A stretch of DNA of 64,000 bases from Macrotrachela quadricornifera (GCA_022393335.1 JAJEKB010021337.1:1505452-1569451), one strand, 5' to 3'. Counted from the first letter of the stretch, positions 1 through 11,634 are shown. The notes: a model not told the origin generated them from the letters alone. Numbers and translations: made by a program.

Positions 1-1343
1 AAAATCTTGCTCTGAACGAAAAATTGCCTTCACCGACAGAATATTCTTGTCGTAATTCTCTCTAATTTGTTGCTTTTCTTTTTAACCAGTCAAGGTTCTT
101 TTTATCTTAAACATCAAGCAAAAATTTTGGCTGACCCATAGACAGAAAATAAGAGTTTAAATAGAATAAAGGATGTTCCACAAATTCTGAAATAATTTAA
201 AAATTCATTGTTCTCTTATTCAACAAAAGCAAATTCTTTGAAACGTTGGTTGATTATTTTATATACGTACCATTGCGTAACTACAAAGTTTAAGGTTTCC
301 ACCACTACTCTTATACATTATTTTTTTTCAATTTCTCTATAACTCATTTTGGCAAAACTCGATATGAATGTGCGTCAATAAGAATATTAAGACTTTTCTC
401 TAATTCATATCCACACTCACATTCTTAAGAAGAGGGGTAAAGAGTCAACAGATTACATGAACGTCGTCAGAAGTTAGTCAAATACATTCATCCAACATCG
501 AGAATGAGTTGAAAAATTATAGGTTAATGGAAATGATCTTTTAGATTATATTCAAAGTAGGGGTGGCACTTTACTTTTACTTTTTGAAAAAGTAAATAGG
601 TAAAGTAAATGTATTTACTAGTAAATGCATAATTAATTTCGTTTATTTTAAGTTTATACAACAAAATCGTTCACCAATTCTACTTATTTGGAGTAAGCTG
701 TAATTATGTTTCACGAAACGTTTAAGTTTTCATACAAATCTGTAGTGCGTTGAAACATTCAAAAGACGAATATTTTTGTTGATCTCAGACCTTATTTTTA
801 TTCCTATGTGGTTCAATGGTCTGCCACTTGAAGAGCAATTACATTTGCTAAGATTATATTCGATCTTCTGCAATGAGAAGCTTCAGGAATTTATTCATTG
901 ATTTCATTACTTAATATCTCTCGAAGATTAACTATTCAGCTTTCTTGTTTTATCTATTTCAGTTTCCACGTTCCCAGTCAAGTCTTTAATGCAAAAATGG
1001 GTGTTAAAATGGACTGTCATCCATATGCGGATCATTTTTACCATTAAAATGTATCCTGGTCATATAAATCATGTAGATTCAGGCATTAAAATGGGTTTTG
1101 CCCATAAATCAACCATTTTGTTCATTAATGATCCATAGAATATTTTATTTTGTGTCTAATTCTTTATCAGAGAATGTGGTGACAAGACAATTACTTTATT
1201 CAACAATCAGATATCCAAGAGCATGTTCCAAAAGATTTAAAATACTGATCAAATGTCAAATGTAGATCTTAGTTATAGAGTCTTCAATGTATTCTCTGAA
1301 ATGAAGATCTGGTTTTAAAATATTTATTTCAGTAGTTGATGAT
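1..1343. other. Intergenic, AT-rich, no gene recognised
   Basis: No convincing coding region is visible. Around 561-625 there is GGGGTGGCAC followed by a run of AGTAAA/TTTACT words, which looks like one end of a non-autonomous hAT-type element. No matching opposite end was found in the window. Around 990-1130 the words TTAAAATGG and CCATTTT recur several times in a degenerate array. Confidence 0.4.
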
Positions 1344-2290
1344 TTAGGAGCATTCTTTTAAGTTAGGGTATTGAAAAAAGACAAATGCATGTGCTTTTTT
1401 GTCAGTGTTGTCATAAACTGGACGAAAAGCCAGTTCTTGAATGACATGAGATGGTTTGATAATGGTTTTCGAATGAGGAAGAACAATACCTTGCATAGTA
1501 TTGGTACATCTAAAAGTTTTATCTCGAATTTTTAGAATGTCGGCATTAGAGTAAATTTTTGTTTCGTTTACAAGTAGATATACTTCGTTGTTGTCCACTA
1601 AATGACCAACAAATATTATAAATCCAATCGCACACTGATTATTGCTTGATTTATACAAAATGCACGCATCATTTGAACGACGTACAGTATTAAAATCATC
1701 AGCACTAAATCTTAATTCGATCAAAAACAAAGTTTTATAAAGTGCAATATGAGAAACCATTGAATGAGGCCATGAAGAAATGAGATTTGATGATGGTGGA
1801 ACTTTGTGATACAATTTCATGTAAGGAGTACTATCAGAAATGATAAAGATCATCGGACGAAATGTTGATGAAATATGGTAAATGAACTCTTTGCCTCTTT
1901 TTGAAAACGTTGAAGAAGATGAATGAAGTGATGCTTGCCGATATATATCGACATTATTTATTAATTCTGTAGCTGTAGTTGATTTTCCATGAACTGTTCG
2001 TAGAAATGATGCTATATTTACTAAAATAAACTTTTTTTTTTAAAGAAAATGCTTAACCAACCCATGGACGACTCAAATGCAAATGTAGAATAGTTGAACA
2101 TAGGTCCATAATTACGTACACAAGTATGAAAATGTCCTATTGAATGAATGACCGAAACTACATGTCTTTTCTAGGTTCAAATGAATAATTAAAGAAAAAT
2201 AAATTATGAATAATTTGTTTTACAGTATATAGAGATGTAAATTTTTCATCAAAATATTCAGCCAGAAACTAATATATATCTATAAACGAA
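1344..2290 (-). pseudogene. C-terminal fragment of a large transposon-encoded protein
   Basis: The last exon (2020-1344) encodes about 225 residues. An exon at about 2170-2062 reads RHVVSVIHSIGHFHTCVRNY then GPMFNYSTFAFESSM, and a short exon near 2285-2230 may precede it. A GPM/L..YS.F.FE box, soon followed by a VHG motif (TVHGKSTT, start of the last exon), resembles the C-terminal region of large CACTA- or KDZ-like transposon proteins (DUF4218-like). This is a family resemblance from memory. The rest, ending in FFQYPNLKECS, has no motif I recognise. Splice sites are inferred; one putative intron is only 41 bp. The fragment has no N-terminal or catalytic part, because a hAT element begins at 2319. 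I read it as the truncated 3' end of an older element. Confidence 0.4.
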
Positions 2291-2318
2291 AACAACGTCA
2301 GAGAAAGTGATTACATAT

Positions 2319-5300
2319 CAGAGGTGTGCGGGTCACGGGTTTTGTCCAGCGGGGGCCACGTGGCCACGTGGCGATCGGCGGGCGGGGACGTTTTTTTGAA
2401 AAAATTTGCTCGGGTCGGGCAAGCTACGGGTATTGCAGAGTAGTCGGCGGGTCGGGCGGGTACAAAAAAAAATAAAATGGTACGATTCTCGGGCGGGCGA
2501 GGATAAGTTTCCACGGGTTACAGGCGGGTAAAGAAATTTTTTGAGATATAATAGAGGACCGTCGAGAATAATCGATAGATATCGTTATCTTACATGTGTG
2601 ACAAGATATATATCGATTAGCTGATTATTCTACACCTATCACCGTCCAGCTGACTTGTTCTTTATCTTTTTTATTCTTAGTAAAATTCGACTATTGATCA
2701 ACATAATTAACTAAGAAAAAATTAAATTTCTTTTAATTTTAGAAATTATATTTGGTACTTCTTCACTTTCCTGAATTAATTAATGATCGATTTACATGAA
2801 TTGCTATCCAGCGAGTCGGATGACGACACACCAAATACTAATCGTATATCTTCAAGTGTTGTTACATCTAATGAACGATCATCGAAAACTATTAAGTATG
2901 ATGTGATAAATATAAAAAAGCTTTTAAAAGATAAACCAACAAAATATACACTCGTTGTAAACCTGAAAGTTAGTCGTATTAAGCCATCGCCATGTTGGCA
3001 TAAATTTGGTTTACCCACAATAAAAAATGAAAATAATTGTAACGTTATTATCAAAAATTTTACTTCATGTAAATTCTGTTTCTCAACTTATGTATACACT
3101 CATGGATCTACTAAATCTTTAAATTCCCATAAATGCTCTAAAGAAGTATCATCAACATCACCAATGTCTTCAAGGTAATGTATCTATTTTTCTTCTCCAC
3201 TTATTTTATTCGTATTTTTGGTAGTAAATCACCTTCATTATGTTCTAAAAACAATCCTTTGATTATATCAAAGAAAAAAACAATGACTTCTTTAATTGCA
3301 TCATGGGTATGTCAAAATATGAGATCAATTAGTATTGTAGAAGACGAAGGTTTTGTTAATATTATTCAAAAATGTTTACGCTGGAATAATGGTAGGAAAT
3401 ACCTAACTAACTATTATAGAAATATTTATTAATCTACTTTATCTTATACAGGTGCATTTTCTAATATTAATGGAAATGATATTTTAGCATCAAGGTGGCC
3501 CATCTCACGAGAAATTAGTCGACAAGCAAATGATATTCGTCAACGTACAGGTGGTGTGTTAAGAACTGCTGCTGAACAAGGTTTTTTAGCAATTAGTCCA
3601 GATTTGTGGAGCGATAAATTTAAACAACATAGTTATCTTGGATTAACAGCTCATTTTGTTAATGAACGTTATATTTTACATGCAATCGAACTATGTTGTG
3701 AACCTTATAATGAAATAAATAAACGTGCACCTAGCGTTCGCAAGGTTGTAAAAACAATAATATAGTTTTTTTATTCTTCTTATTTTTTTCTTCAATAGGC
3801 AATTACATTTGCTCTTTCTAAGTTTGGACTTAATGATTTGATGAACAAAATAACGTTCGTTTGTGATCGTGGTAGTAATCTGGTTACGGCGTTGGAAGAC
3901 TATGAAGTCGTTCATTGCTTTCCTCATCGATTAAATAATGTACTCAAGCGAACATTTTATAGTGCTGGTACACAAGATAAAATGTAAAGAAAAAAAAGAA
4001 AAAAAATCCTCGAACGAAAATCAACATACTACTCATGCAGCATGGAATGATTTTGCCGCTGATGATGATGATTTGTTAATGGACTATGATGATCGAGATT
4101 CAAGTGAAAGTGAATGTGAATATGAAGATGTACCTCTTGACGAAAAATCAGTTGAACTAGCTCTCAGAAATTTATCATCGCCATCATCACCTGAACGTGA
4201 TCATATGAATGTAGTTGAAAAGAATTTGCCTCCTTCTGCTGCTCAAGTACTTGCAATAATAACTCGATGTAAACAATTGTGTTGTTACGTAAAAAGGGTA
4301 ACTTCTATAGAATATTACAATTGGTCATTTCTCTGTAATTTTTTAACTCATTTTTTAACTAGGTAAATTGGAATCCTTTACTACAAGAATTATCAAAGCC
4401 AACAATAAAACAAGAAGTTATAGTTCGCTGGTTGACTATGTCACAACTACTTGAAAGTATTCTTGCATCGTATTCATCATTAACAAATATTGCGAGTGAT
4501 AAAGGTGTTCTTCATACTCTTCCTTCGATTGATATTGCAAGTGTAGGTGCTATAACTGCTTTATTTACACCATGGAAAAATGTAATAGAAAGGGTACAAA
4601 CTACTACTACATCGTCTCTTCATCTAGTAGTTACATCTTATTTGTATCTTCTTGAGAGTTTGATTGTGACAAGAAATGAAGCAGCTGATAAAACTGCTCA
4701 AGGTAATTATCCATTTAAGGAAGATCATAGAATTATATAATCTTTTATAGGTATCGTTTTTTTTAAACGACGTGCTCGACAATTACTAAAAGCAATGTTT
4801 AATTTACATGATCTTCATTGGATTGCTGCTGCACTTAATCCTCGCACACGTATGCTGAAGCTTGCCACAGATTCTGAACGTACTCATACTTATGATTTAA
4901 TTCGTGCTGAATTATCAAAGATTATAGAGATGAATCAAGCTAATGATGCTCAAGCCATACAACCATCAGTAACTGCTAGTTCTTCCCCAGCATCAGTGCC
5001 TCACAAGAAATTCAAATCTTACACAGCACATTATGATGACGAACTTGATTGTTCTGAATCAAACAAGAACGTCACAAATTCGATGTATGCTCGTCATGAG
5101 CTTGAAATATATTTGCAGATGGAATTATCCAAATGCATGAACATCAATAATCAAAATGATGATCCACTTATTTTTTGGCAAGAGCAAGACAGTATCTTAC
5201 CCAATTTGTCCAAATTAGCAAAAAAGATATTCTGTATTCCTGCTTCATCCGCAGCAGTTGAACGTACATTTAGCTCAGCTGGTAATATTATATCGCAAAG

Positions 5301-5719
5301 ACGAAGCACCTTAAATCCATCATTAGTCAACGATATGATTTTAGTTCGGTCTGCTTCGTCTTATCTAAATGCTTAACATAAACACTGTTTAATATTTTTT
5401 CTTGTAATAAATCTCTTTATATGATAAATAAATTAAATATATAAGATAAACAATTTATTAAAATTTCAATTATTAACTGAAATATCTTCGGGGTAAAACG
5501 GGCGGGGCGAGGCCCCGTCAGAAAATTGACGGGGCGGGCGGGCTAGAAAAAAAAAGTAGACTGCATGGGGACGGGCGGTGCGGGTTAGAAAATTTGACGG
5601 AGCGGGCGAGGGGGGAAGAGTTATAAGAATTTGCCTACGGAGGCGGGCGGGACGGATTTAACACGTTACACGGGACGGGGCCCGCGGGGCATCAAAAATC
5701 ATTGCCCCGCAAACCTCTG
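2319..5719 (+). mobile_element. hAT transposon with G-rich subterminal arrays
   Basis: The left end begins CAGAGGTGTGCGGG at 2319. The right end finishes CCCGCAAACCTCTG at 5719, its inverted copy with one mismatch. Both ends carry 150-200 bp arrays of GCGGGCGGG-like words (about 2330-2530 and 5490-5700), in opposite orientation relative to the transposase gene. CAG-type termini and the transposase inside support the hAT superfamily. The flanking octamers (TTACATAT on the left, GTTTGGAT on the right) do not match, so there is no target-site duplication. The left flank is a CACTA/KDZ-like fragment and the right flank is a Penelope-like element, so the element now joins two unrelated sequences. 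Confidence 0.75.
2783..5376 (+). CDS. hAT transposase (multi-exon, one frame break)
   Basis: Exon 1 (from ATG 2783) holds an acidic N-terminus and a BED-type zinc finger: W..F, then CKFC and HKC (residues about 71-119). Later exons give the hAT core: a segment starting TMTSLIASWVCQNMRS, DLWSDKFKQHSYLGLTAHF (first catalytic Asp), VCDRGSNLVTAL (second Asp), then C..H.LNNVLKRTF, LTMSQLLESI, LFTPWKNVIERVQ and HDLHWIAAALNPRTR. The C-terminus has the dimerisation domain (FCIPASSAAVERTFSSAGNI). Introns near 3177-3225, 3400-3450, 3747-3798, 4300-4362 and 4704-4750 have GT-AG borders. At about 3984-4007 the frame changes within an A-rich run, right after a stop, so the copy is either frameshifted or contains a sequencing indel. 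Most motifs are otherwise well preserved. Confidence 0.8.
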
Positions 5720-5982
5720 GTTTGGATGTCGAAATGTTGTTTTACTTTTTTCCTCTTCTGTAGAGCACGCGATGCGTTGTTGATCAGAGTAGTTGCTTTA
5801 ACAACATCTCTTTCATGTTCTTTCATACGTCGATAAGTTTGTCTAATTGTTTCACCAATACAGGATTGATTACAATCAGAACAGGACACTTGATAAACTA
5901 CACCGGACTTTTGAGTTGGATGAAGTTTATCTTTGGTGGGGAAGGATCGACGAGTTTCATTCATTGGTCTATAGATCACCCT
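5692..5982 (-). pseudogene. GIY-YIG endonuclease domain of the Penelope-like element, truncated
   Basis: This in-frame continuation of the RT frame encodes about 96 codons after the TAA at 5983-5985. It includes GVVYQVSCSDCNQSCIGETI then RQTYRRMKEHERDV, the cysteine-containing form of the GIY-YIG nuclease found in Penelope-like elements. The YIG half reads CIG, with the usual Tyr replaced by Cys; the Arg of TIRQ and the Glu/His region remain. The domain stops about 40 residues later (HFDIQTRGLRGNDF), inside the terminus of the neighbouring hAT element. The second half of the nuclease is therefore missing. I infer this copy cannot nick DNA. Confidence 0.75.
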
Positions 5983-8322
5983 TTAATCTAATTTTGGATC
6001 GTTGTTTTTCACAATTGATTTAAGAGATTTTCCATAGACATAACTCGCTGCACCTATGTACGGAATTTGTACATATTTATATTTAATATTGTCATTGGAT
6101 GTTGATGACTGTAAATTGTTTCCTGCCTTTGATTGATACCATTGATCCAGTTGTTTCTTTATTATATTCTGTACAAATTGGGACGGATAACCATTAAATT
6201 TTGCCATTTGACGGATATATATCAGTTCATTGTGTAATAAGTTGAATCTTGAACATACCCGAATAGCTCTGTTGACTAATGGATAGATACAGGCCCTTTT
6301 ATAAGCTGTTGGAATTAAACTGTCCCATTTTAACATCAATTTAGTTGATGTTTTCTTTCTGTATACTGTTGTTGGAAAAGTATTGTTGTCCCGTTTTACT
6401 AATACATCAAGGAAAGATATACTATTATTGGATTCGTGTTCAACAGTAAATCTAATACATGGATCAAAAGTATTGAACAGGTCACGAAGCTCATTTTTAT
6501 CAGCATCAGCTTTGACAATGGTGAACGTATCATCAACATAACGACGCCAAGTTAATACTTGGGAATCTTTAGCATTTAATAGACCAGGTACATGTTTCTC
6601 TTCAAAACCCGCCATAAATATTTCCGCAAAAATTGCCGCTAATGGTGTACCCATTGAAACTCCATCACATTGATCATAATACTTATTGTTAAAGAGAAAA
6701 TGGGTTTGTTTTGTAGCATAATCAAGTAGTTGACGGAAATAATATTCAGGAATATATGGTCGTAATTTTGGATCAATACAATATAGTTTATTACAAATGA
6801 TATTAATTGTTCGATCAACTGGAATATTTATAAATAAACTTTCTATATCAAAACTCATCATTTTGTGAATGGATAATGATGAATTTTCATTTAAGAATTT
6901 TAAAAATGCATCGTTGTTTTTTAATGAATACGTACTTTTACGTAAAGGCTTAATAATATCAGCCAAAAATTTACCTAGACGATAATTATATGCTTGTATA
7001 CAAGATACAATAGGTCTAAGTGGTATATTCTCTTTGTGGACTTTCGGTAAATCATATAATCTTGCTGGAATGGAACCTACACGTTTAATATATCGGTACT
7101 CCTGTTCAGTTAAATATTCTTCAATTTGCATCTGTTTTAACAGAGATGCTAAAGCAGTTTCACGATAACCGGTAGGATTTGTCTTCAACAATTTAAATTT
7201 TGAAGTATCACTTAATATTTGTTCCAGTTTCTGAATGTAATCAGTACGATTCATTATCACAATGCCCTTGCTTTTGTCCGGTCTAGTTATTATTATTGAC
7301 GGATCTTTAGATAAATTTATCAACAGTTGATTTTCATTATGTTGATTACCATTTTCATTTCTTTTTGTTTTCGATGATAATTTAGCTTGGTTAAAGAATT
7401 TTTCTGTTGCAGCTTTTAAATCTGTAGCATATGATAGTTGTCGTGGTTCCAATTTTCTAATTTCTTTGTTTGAACTACTATCAGGATCCTCGTCCCATTT
7501 TTTAAAATTGGTTTCTTCTTTTTGGATGCCATATGACTGATAGAATAAAAGTTCGACGTTAGAAATTACATTAGAACGATTAATTGCATTAGGACGATTA
7601 AACGACAATCCTTTTTCCAAAAGATTAAATTCTTCTTCACCAAGCTGACGATCTGATAAATTCCAAACAATTTTTGCTTCTTCTTCATCATCATCATTAT
7701 TATTTTTCTTGTTTGATTTATTAATTAATTGATTCGTTTGATGATCATCCAATAGTTTCTGTTGATTATCTTTTCGTTGTTGATACATATACTGGAAATT
7801 CATCAAGTTATTAAACTTTCTACAATGAGTATGATACTTAGCTTTATCTTCTTTGAAGTGAAGTGTGCTAATAATATCATTAATTCTTTCCATATCATCC
7901 GATGAAATAATATTTGCTAACTCATTGTATAAATTCATTTGTACTCCGGACATATATTTAGTGTTAGATTTCTTTGAACAGATTTCTTCTTTCAATAGAA
8001 GATTTTGACATTTCCAATACGATCTTGTGTTTGCTAATGCTAGATTAGCAAGCTTAAATTGAAGATATTTAGGTATAAGATGGTACCGTGCACATTGAGA
8101 TAGATAATTTAAATCACTGTTGAGACGAACCAGCTTAACCGTTGTATTTCCATAAGCTTGATATAATTTATATAAATTATAATTATAATTTTGTTTTATA
8201 TATTGGAATCTTGTTTTGATAAATAATGGAAGAGGTATATCCATCAATGGACGTGGTCCATCATCCTCAGTTTCCGAATTCATACTCACCGATAACATAG
8301 TCCTAAACTTAAGTATAAGCAA
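5983..8322 (-). CDS. Penelope-like reverse transcriptase
   Basis: The protein is 779 aa and is read without interruption from ATG 8322. The N-terminal part contains a conserved PLE segment (about 66-115). The RT core follows in order: RLYDLPKVHKENIPLRPIVS (fingers), MMSFDIESLFINIPV (motif A, catalytic Asp), CDGVSMGTPLAAIFAEIFM (motif B), RRYVDDTFTIV (motif C, YVDD), and SISFLDVLV. An Asp/Asn/Lys-rich linker lies near residues 190-215. The RT would copy element RNA at a nicked target. The reading frame ends with TAA at 5985-5983, and the endonuclease domain continues in the same frame directly after it. So this is either a nonsense mutation splitting the normal RT-EN polyprotein or a readthrough arrangement. 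All RT motifs look intact. Confidence 0.85.
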   Translation of the reverse strand: MLILKFRTMLSVSMNSETEDDGPRPLMDIPLPLFIKTRFQYIKQNYNYNLYKLYQAYGNTTVKLVRLNSDLNYLSQCARYHLIPKYLQFKLANLALANTRSYWKCQNLLLKEEICSKKSNTKYMSGVQMNLYNELANIISSDDMERINDIISTLHFKEDKAKYHTHCRKFNNLMNFQYMYQQRKDNQQKLLDDHQTNQLINKSNKKNNNDDDEEEAKIVWNLSDRQLGEEEFNLLEKGLSFNRPNAINRSNVISNVELLFYQSYGIQKEETNFKKWDEDPDSSSNKEIRKLEPRQLSYATDLKAATEKFFNQAKLSSKTKRNENGNQHNENQLLINLSKDPSIIITRPDKSKGIVIMNRTDYIQKLEQILSDTSKFKLLKTNPTGYRETALASLLKQMQIEEYLTEQEYRYIKRVGSIPARLYDLPKVHKENIPLRPIVSCIQAYNYRLGKFLADIIKPLRKSTYSLKNNDAFLKFLNENSSLSIHKMMSFDIESLFINIPVDRTINIICNKLYCIDPKLRPYIPEYYFRQLLDYATKQTHFLFNNKYYDQCDGVSMGTPLAAIFAEIFMAGFEEKHVPGLLNAKDSQVLTWRRYVDDTFTIVKADADKNELRDLFNTFDPCIRFTVEHESNNSISFLDVLVKRDNNTFPTTVYRKKTSTKLMLKWDSLIPTAYKRACIYPLVNRAIRVCSRFNLLHNELIYIRQMAKFNGYPSQFVQNIIKKQLDQWYQSKAGNNLQSSTSNDNIKYKYVQIPYIGAASYVYGKSLKSIVKNNDPKLD

Positions 8323-8342
8323 TATTTAAGAGATATTATCCT

Positions 8343-10392
8343 TCGAGAATTCAATGCGCGCTTAGATTCAAAAGTTTCACCATTTATTAGCTTCCTCTCG
8401 TTGACTCGATTAGTACATTTAAGAAAATAAAGGGCATTCTTCTCATATGATCAACAGGTTTCCGCAAAATTCAACTACCAAACTGAATAGAGCTCACTGT
8501 TCATACTAAATTCAATTACAGAGAGAAGTTCTTTACCGGTCCGCGCAATGCAGTCGAAGAAGCTTTTCATCGATCTGTCAAGGACCAAAACTCCTCTCTA
8601 GTAAGGGCACCTGATGATTATTTATTATCGGTGTACCTGCTAGCACCACTCAGTGAAGAATCTGTCACTCCGAATAAGGGGTGGGCTTTTTGTTTTTTAT
8701 AAATGAAATCACACTAGGAAAATAGAATGACACTCACTTTTCTAACAGACTGAAACCAACAATTGATAGAAGTAATAATCAGATTCTTGTAGGTCAACAA
8801 AATACACGATCTAAACATCATCGGAAACTGCATGGTTTATATACCATCCAAAACACACCAAATTTTTACCTAGATTGATCACTCAGATATGTATCTTAGA
8901 TATATCATGATGATCTGATAACAACAAGGGAAAGTAATCACTTTCCACGAGAGAATAACAAATCGATATCAGTGACACCCTGGAAACCACCCTAGATCTA
9001 GCTCGACAAACACGTAGCCAGAAAACCACCAATCACAATGTGACAACATCCAAAATCATTCTCGAAAATCTATCGAGCTATAACATTTATTATACCTGAC
9101 CAGGCACAGGAACAAATCCAACATCAAGATTGTCGAAGTCAAGTTTTTCGTAACTCAATATTCAATAAACATTTCAATTCAAAATAAGTTAAACGAAGAA
9201 ACAACATCTTTTTCGTGTTTTCTCTTTCTTTATTATCTCTTTCATGTACTGATGATGAACCGGCTACAGCCACTAAAATTTGCATGCGGTAGAAAAACAG
9301 AATCAAAGGTTGAGTCCTACATCATGTTCAAAAAAAAGGTCCCATATCCGTTGCTCTGCAGTAGAATGCAGATCAATTTACTTTGTTCCGACATCCTTAC
9401 TCGGACGTGATATTTTACTTCGCTTTCTAAGTTTCAATTTTCTACGCCTGGGTGGCATTTTTCGGACAACTAGAGACATACCACTACTAGAGACCTACTA
9501 CTAGCAAGAAGCGGCAGAATACTGTCACAAGCTTGCTATTCAACAAGAGACATGAATCGGAAACCACCCAGGTCATAGAAAAACTAGAGACAAGCTGCAT
9601 CCAACTGTTGAACACAGATGGATAGGCACACTAGAGACATACCCTATGCAACTGTAGAACACATCAGCTCGAGTTGCACTGGAGGCGAGGTTCGATTCTA
9701 GGATTTGGGTGGGTGTGCTACTAAACCCAATGAACCATCCAGTGCGATAACAACAACTGTAACAAAGTCTTGGATTTACTTATTTCATGTTCAATATTAT
9801 TTAGCAGATAGTTACATAGGCATTATTCTGATGATTGACTTAATTATTTGTATTCAACTGCAATAACAAGTTCAATTTTCAAATGTAATTCAACAACAGC
9901 GAATTTTTTCTCTCTTTTTCTGTCTTTTTTCATTGTACTGAAGATGGTATTTGAAATACCGAAAGCTCTAATTTATTCATATTCTTTATTAAAATATAAA
10001 AATTAGTCAACAAAACTATCATCTCTCGTCTTTTATCGATGAATTTCAACAAGACCTGTAGATCCTCGTGATTTATTAGATAAACTTGATGCTATCGAAT
10101 ACAAAACTTGGCCAACATGAAATCTGAATCACTATCGATAGATTCAAATATTATTTGTGAGTGTACTATATTTATTAATTAAAATCAATGAAGTCTTATT
10201 TTTTTGAAAATGCACTATAGAAGTTTTTAATTACCAAACGACTTTACTGACTATTTTAAACATTTATAGAAGGATAAGGAAATTTTTCATTGACAGAAAA
10301 TGTGAAAGAAAGAAGATGATATGAGTCAATAGAAAGGATTTAAAGTGTTCATATGTTGATGATTTGATAGAAGTTAATGAATTAATCATCTA
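8343..10392. other. Non-coding stretch, possible retroelement flanks
   Basis: No gene recognised. Two stretches resemble each other: a pyrimidine-rich run followed by TACTGATGATG (about 9220-9256) and a similar run followed by TACTGAAGATGG (about 9905-9946), both preceded by CAATTC/TTCAA-rich DNA. The second carries a hammerhead-like core (see findings). A short exon-like run near 10053-10120 (+) reads RPVDPRDLLDKLDAIEYKTW and then stops; it is too short to assign. Confidence 0.35.
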
Positions 10393-11634
10393 TTAATCAA
10401 TTGTGTAACGAAGAAAAAGACTGAAGAAGATGATCGAAATGACACTGAATTCTGTTTTGTTTGCATTCGATTTACAATTTACTTTCTCGCAATCATCGAT
10501 TTTGACTTGAAATTTGTTTTTATTGGCAATACCTTTAATTCCAATATAGACAAAATCCTGATCGTCATCTGGTTTATCAATAACAAGTGTAATACGATTA
10601 TTTTCAGTTACATCGGCTTTGTTTGATGATCGTTGAAAATAAGATACGAGTCTCGTCCATGATGATTTGTTCGTATGTCCTATTTTTGTTTTATAATCAA
10701 TTGAATCATCTGGATCTATTGGATTTTGATTCGTAAATGAATAAAATAATTTCACATTACCATTGAACAATATTACAGTGATCAAAATTTTGTTGCCCAT
10801 TTGAATAATCTCGACTTTTAGAAATTTATATTCATCCTTTATAATTTCAATCGTAATTGTTGTGTTTGAAGGAAGAATAGTTGGTTTTGAACATGATCCT
10901 GGTCTTAATTGATTAAGCCTTTGTACTAAAGCATTATAATCAGACAGTGCAAAATAGTTTACACTTTTCGGTGGCGAACACATAGCACGTAATTCACCAA
11001 GATGAGGTTTATCACCTACTCCAATACTAATTAAAAGAATATCTTTTTGTTTTAAAACTTTGGCTGCTCGAATAGCTGCTCCTTGGTCATTACTTTTTCC
11101 ATCTGTAATGATGAGTATCACTGATATTGTACATTCTTCAAATTTTCGACGACCACGTTCATATGAAAATAGAACATCGGCTTGTTGAAGAGCACGAGCA
11201 GTATTTGAATCAGTTGGATAATATAAAGCTTCATCAACAGCTTGAATTTTGCCTTGAAGATCATAATCTCTATCTAACCATGTTAAAGTTTCAGCATGAT
11301 CCGAATAATTAATAATACCAACATGAGTTTTATTTCGACCAACATTTACTTGACGAAGAAGATTTTTTGTAAATTCTAATTCTAATTGATAGTTTTCATT
11401 ACCAATACTTTTACCGGCATCAAGTACAATGCCTAAATCTATTTTCAACTCCTGTGAACGTCTATTCAAACAGCATCGATTATGCTCTGGACAGTCAATA
11501 GATAATATTGTTTCTCTACACGTATCAACAGAAGAACATTGACCAGTTATTGATTCATCAAAACTCGCTCGACATAGTTGTCCGTCGACAGTTGATAAAA
11601 ACACAGTAACAACAATCAGAAGCAAGACTTTCAT
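10393..11634 (-). CDS. Secreted or GPI-anchored von Willebrand factor A-domain protein
   Basis: This single-exon frame encodes 413 aa. Residues 1-18 are a signal peptide ending VDG. Residues 21-55 form a small module with six cysteines ending in CC. Residues about 65-245 form a vWA domain with a MIDAS metal site: DAGKS at 72-76 (D.G.S rather than the usual D.S.S), Thr in the PTDSNT turn near 141-145, and IITDGKSND at 175-183. Residues 250-395 form a beta-rich region with several N-glycosylation sequons. The C-terminal 18 residues are hydrophobic after a polar spacer, consistent with a GPI-attachment signal or a membrane anchor. Such proteins usually bind extracellular ligands. The ATG at 11634 fits because the signal peptide begins directly there. 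No disabling change is seen. Confidence 0.85.
   Translation of the reverse strand: MKVLLLIVVTVFLSTVDGQLCRASFDESITGQCSSVDTCRETILSIDCPEHNRCCLNRRSQELKIDLGIVLDAGKSIGNENYQLELEFTKNLLRQVNVGRNKTHVGIINYSDHAETLTWLDRDYDLQGKIQAVDEALYYPTDSNTARALQQADVLFSYERGRRKFEECTISVILIITDGKSNDQGAAIRAAKVLKQKDILLISIGVGDKPHLGELRAMCSPPKSVNYFALSDYNALVQRLNQLRPGSCSKPTILPSNTTITIEIIKDEYKFLKVEIIQMGNKILITVILFNGNVKLFYSFTNQNPIDPDDSIDYKTKIGHTNKSSWTRLVSYFQRSSNKADVTENNRITLVIDKPDDDQDFVYIGIKGIANKNKFQVKIDDCEKVNCKSNANKTEFSVISIIFFSLFLRYTID

Larger units (their letters stand above)
5692..8342 (-). mobile_element. Penelope-like retroelement, 3' end truncated
   Basis: A reverse transcriptase followed, in the same frame, by a GIY-YIG endonuclease is the diagnostic architecture of endonuclease-containing Penelope-like elements. 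The endonuclease breaks off where the hAT right terminus ends (5719). No second copy of the element's own ends or long pseudo-LTR was identified, so the 5' limit is only the region just above the RT start. Low-copy PLEs of this sort are known from bdelloid genomes. Confidence 0.75.

Noticed and set aside
9680..9720. GGTTCGATTCTAGG resembling a Pol III B box, possible SINE
   Set aside because: The upstream A-box match is poor, there is no tail or duplication, and only one copy is present.
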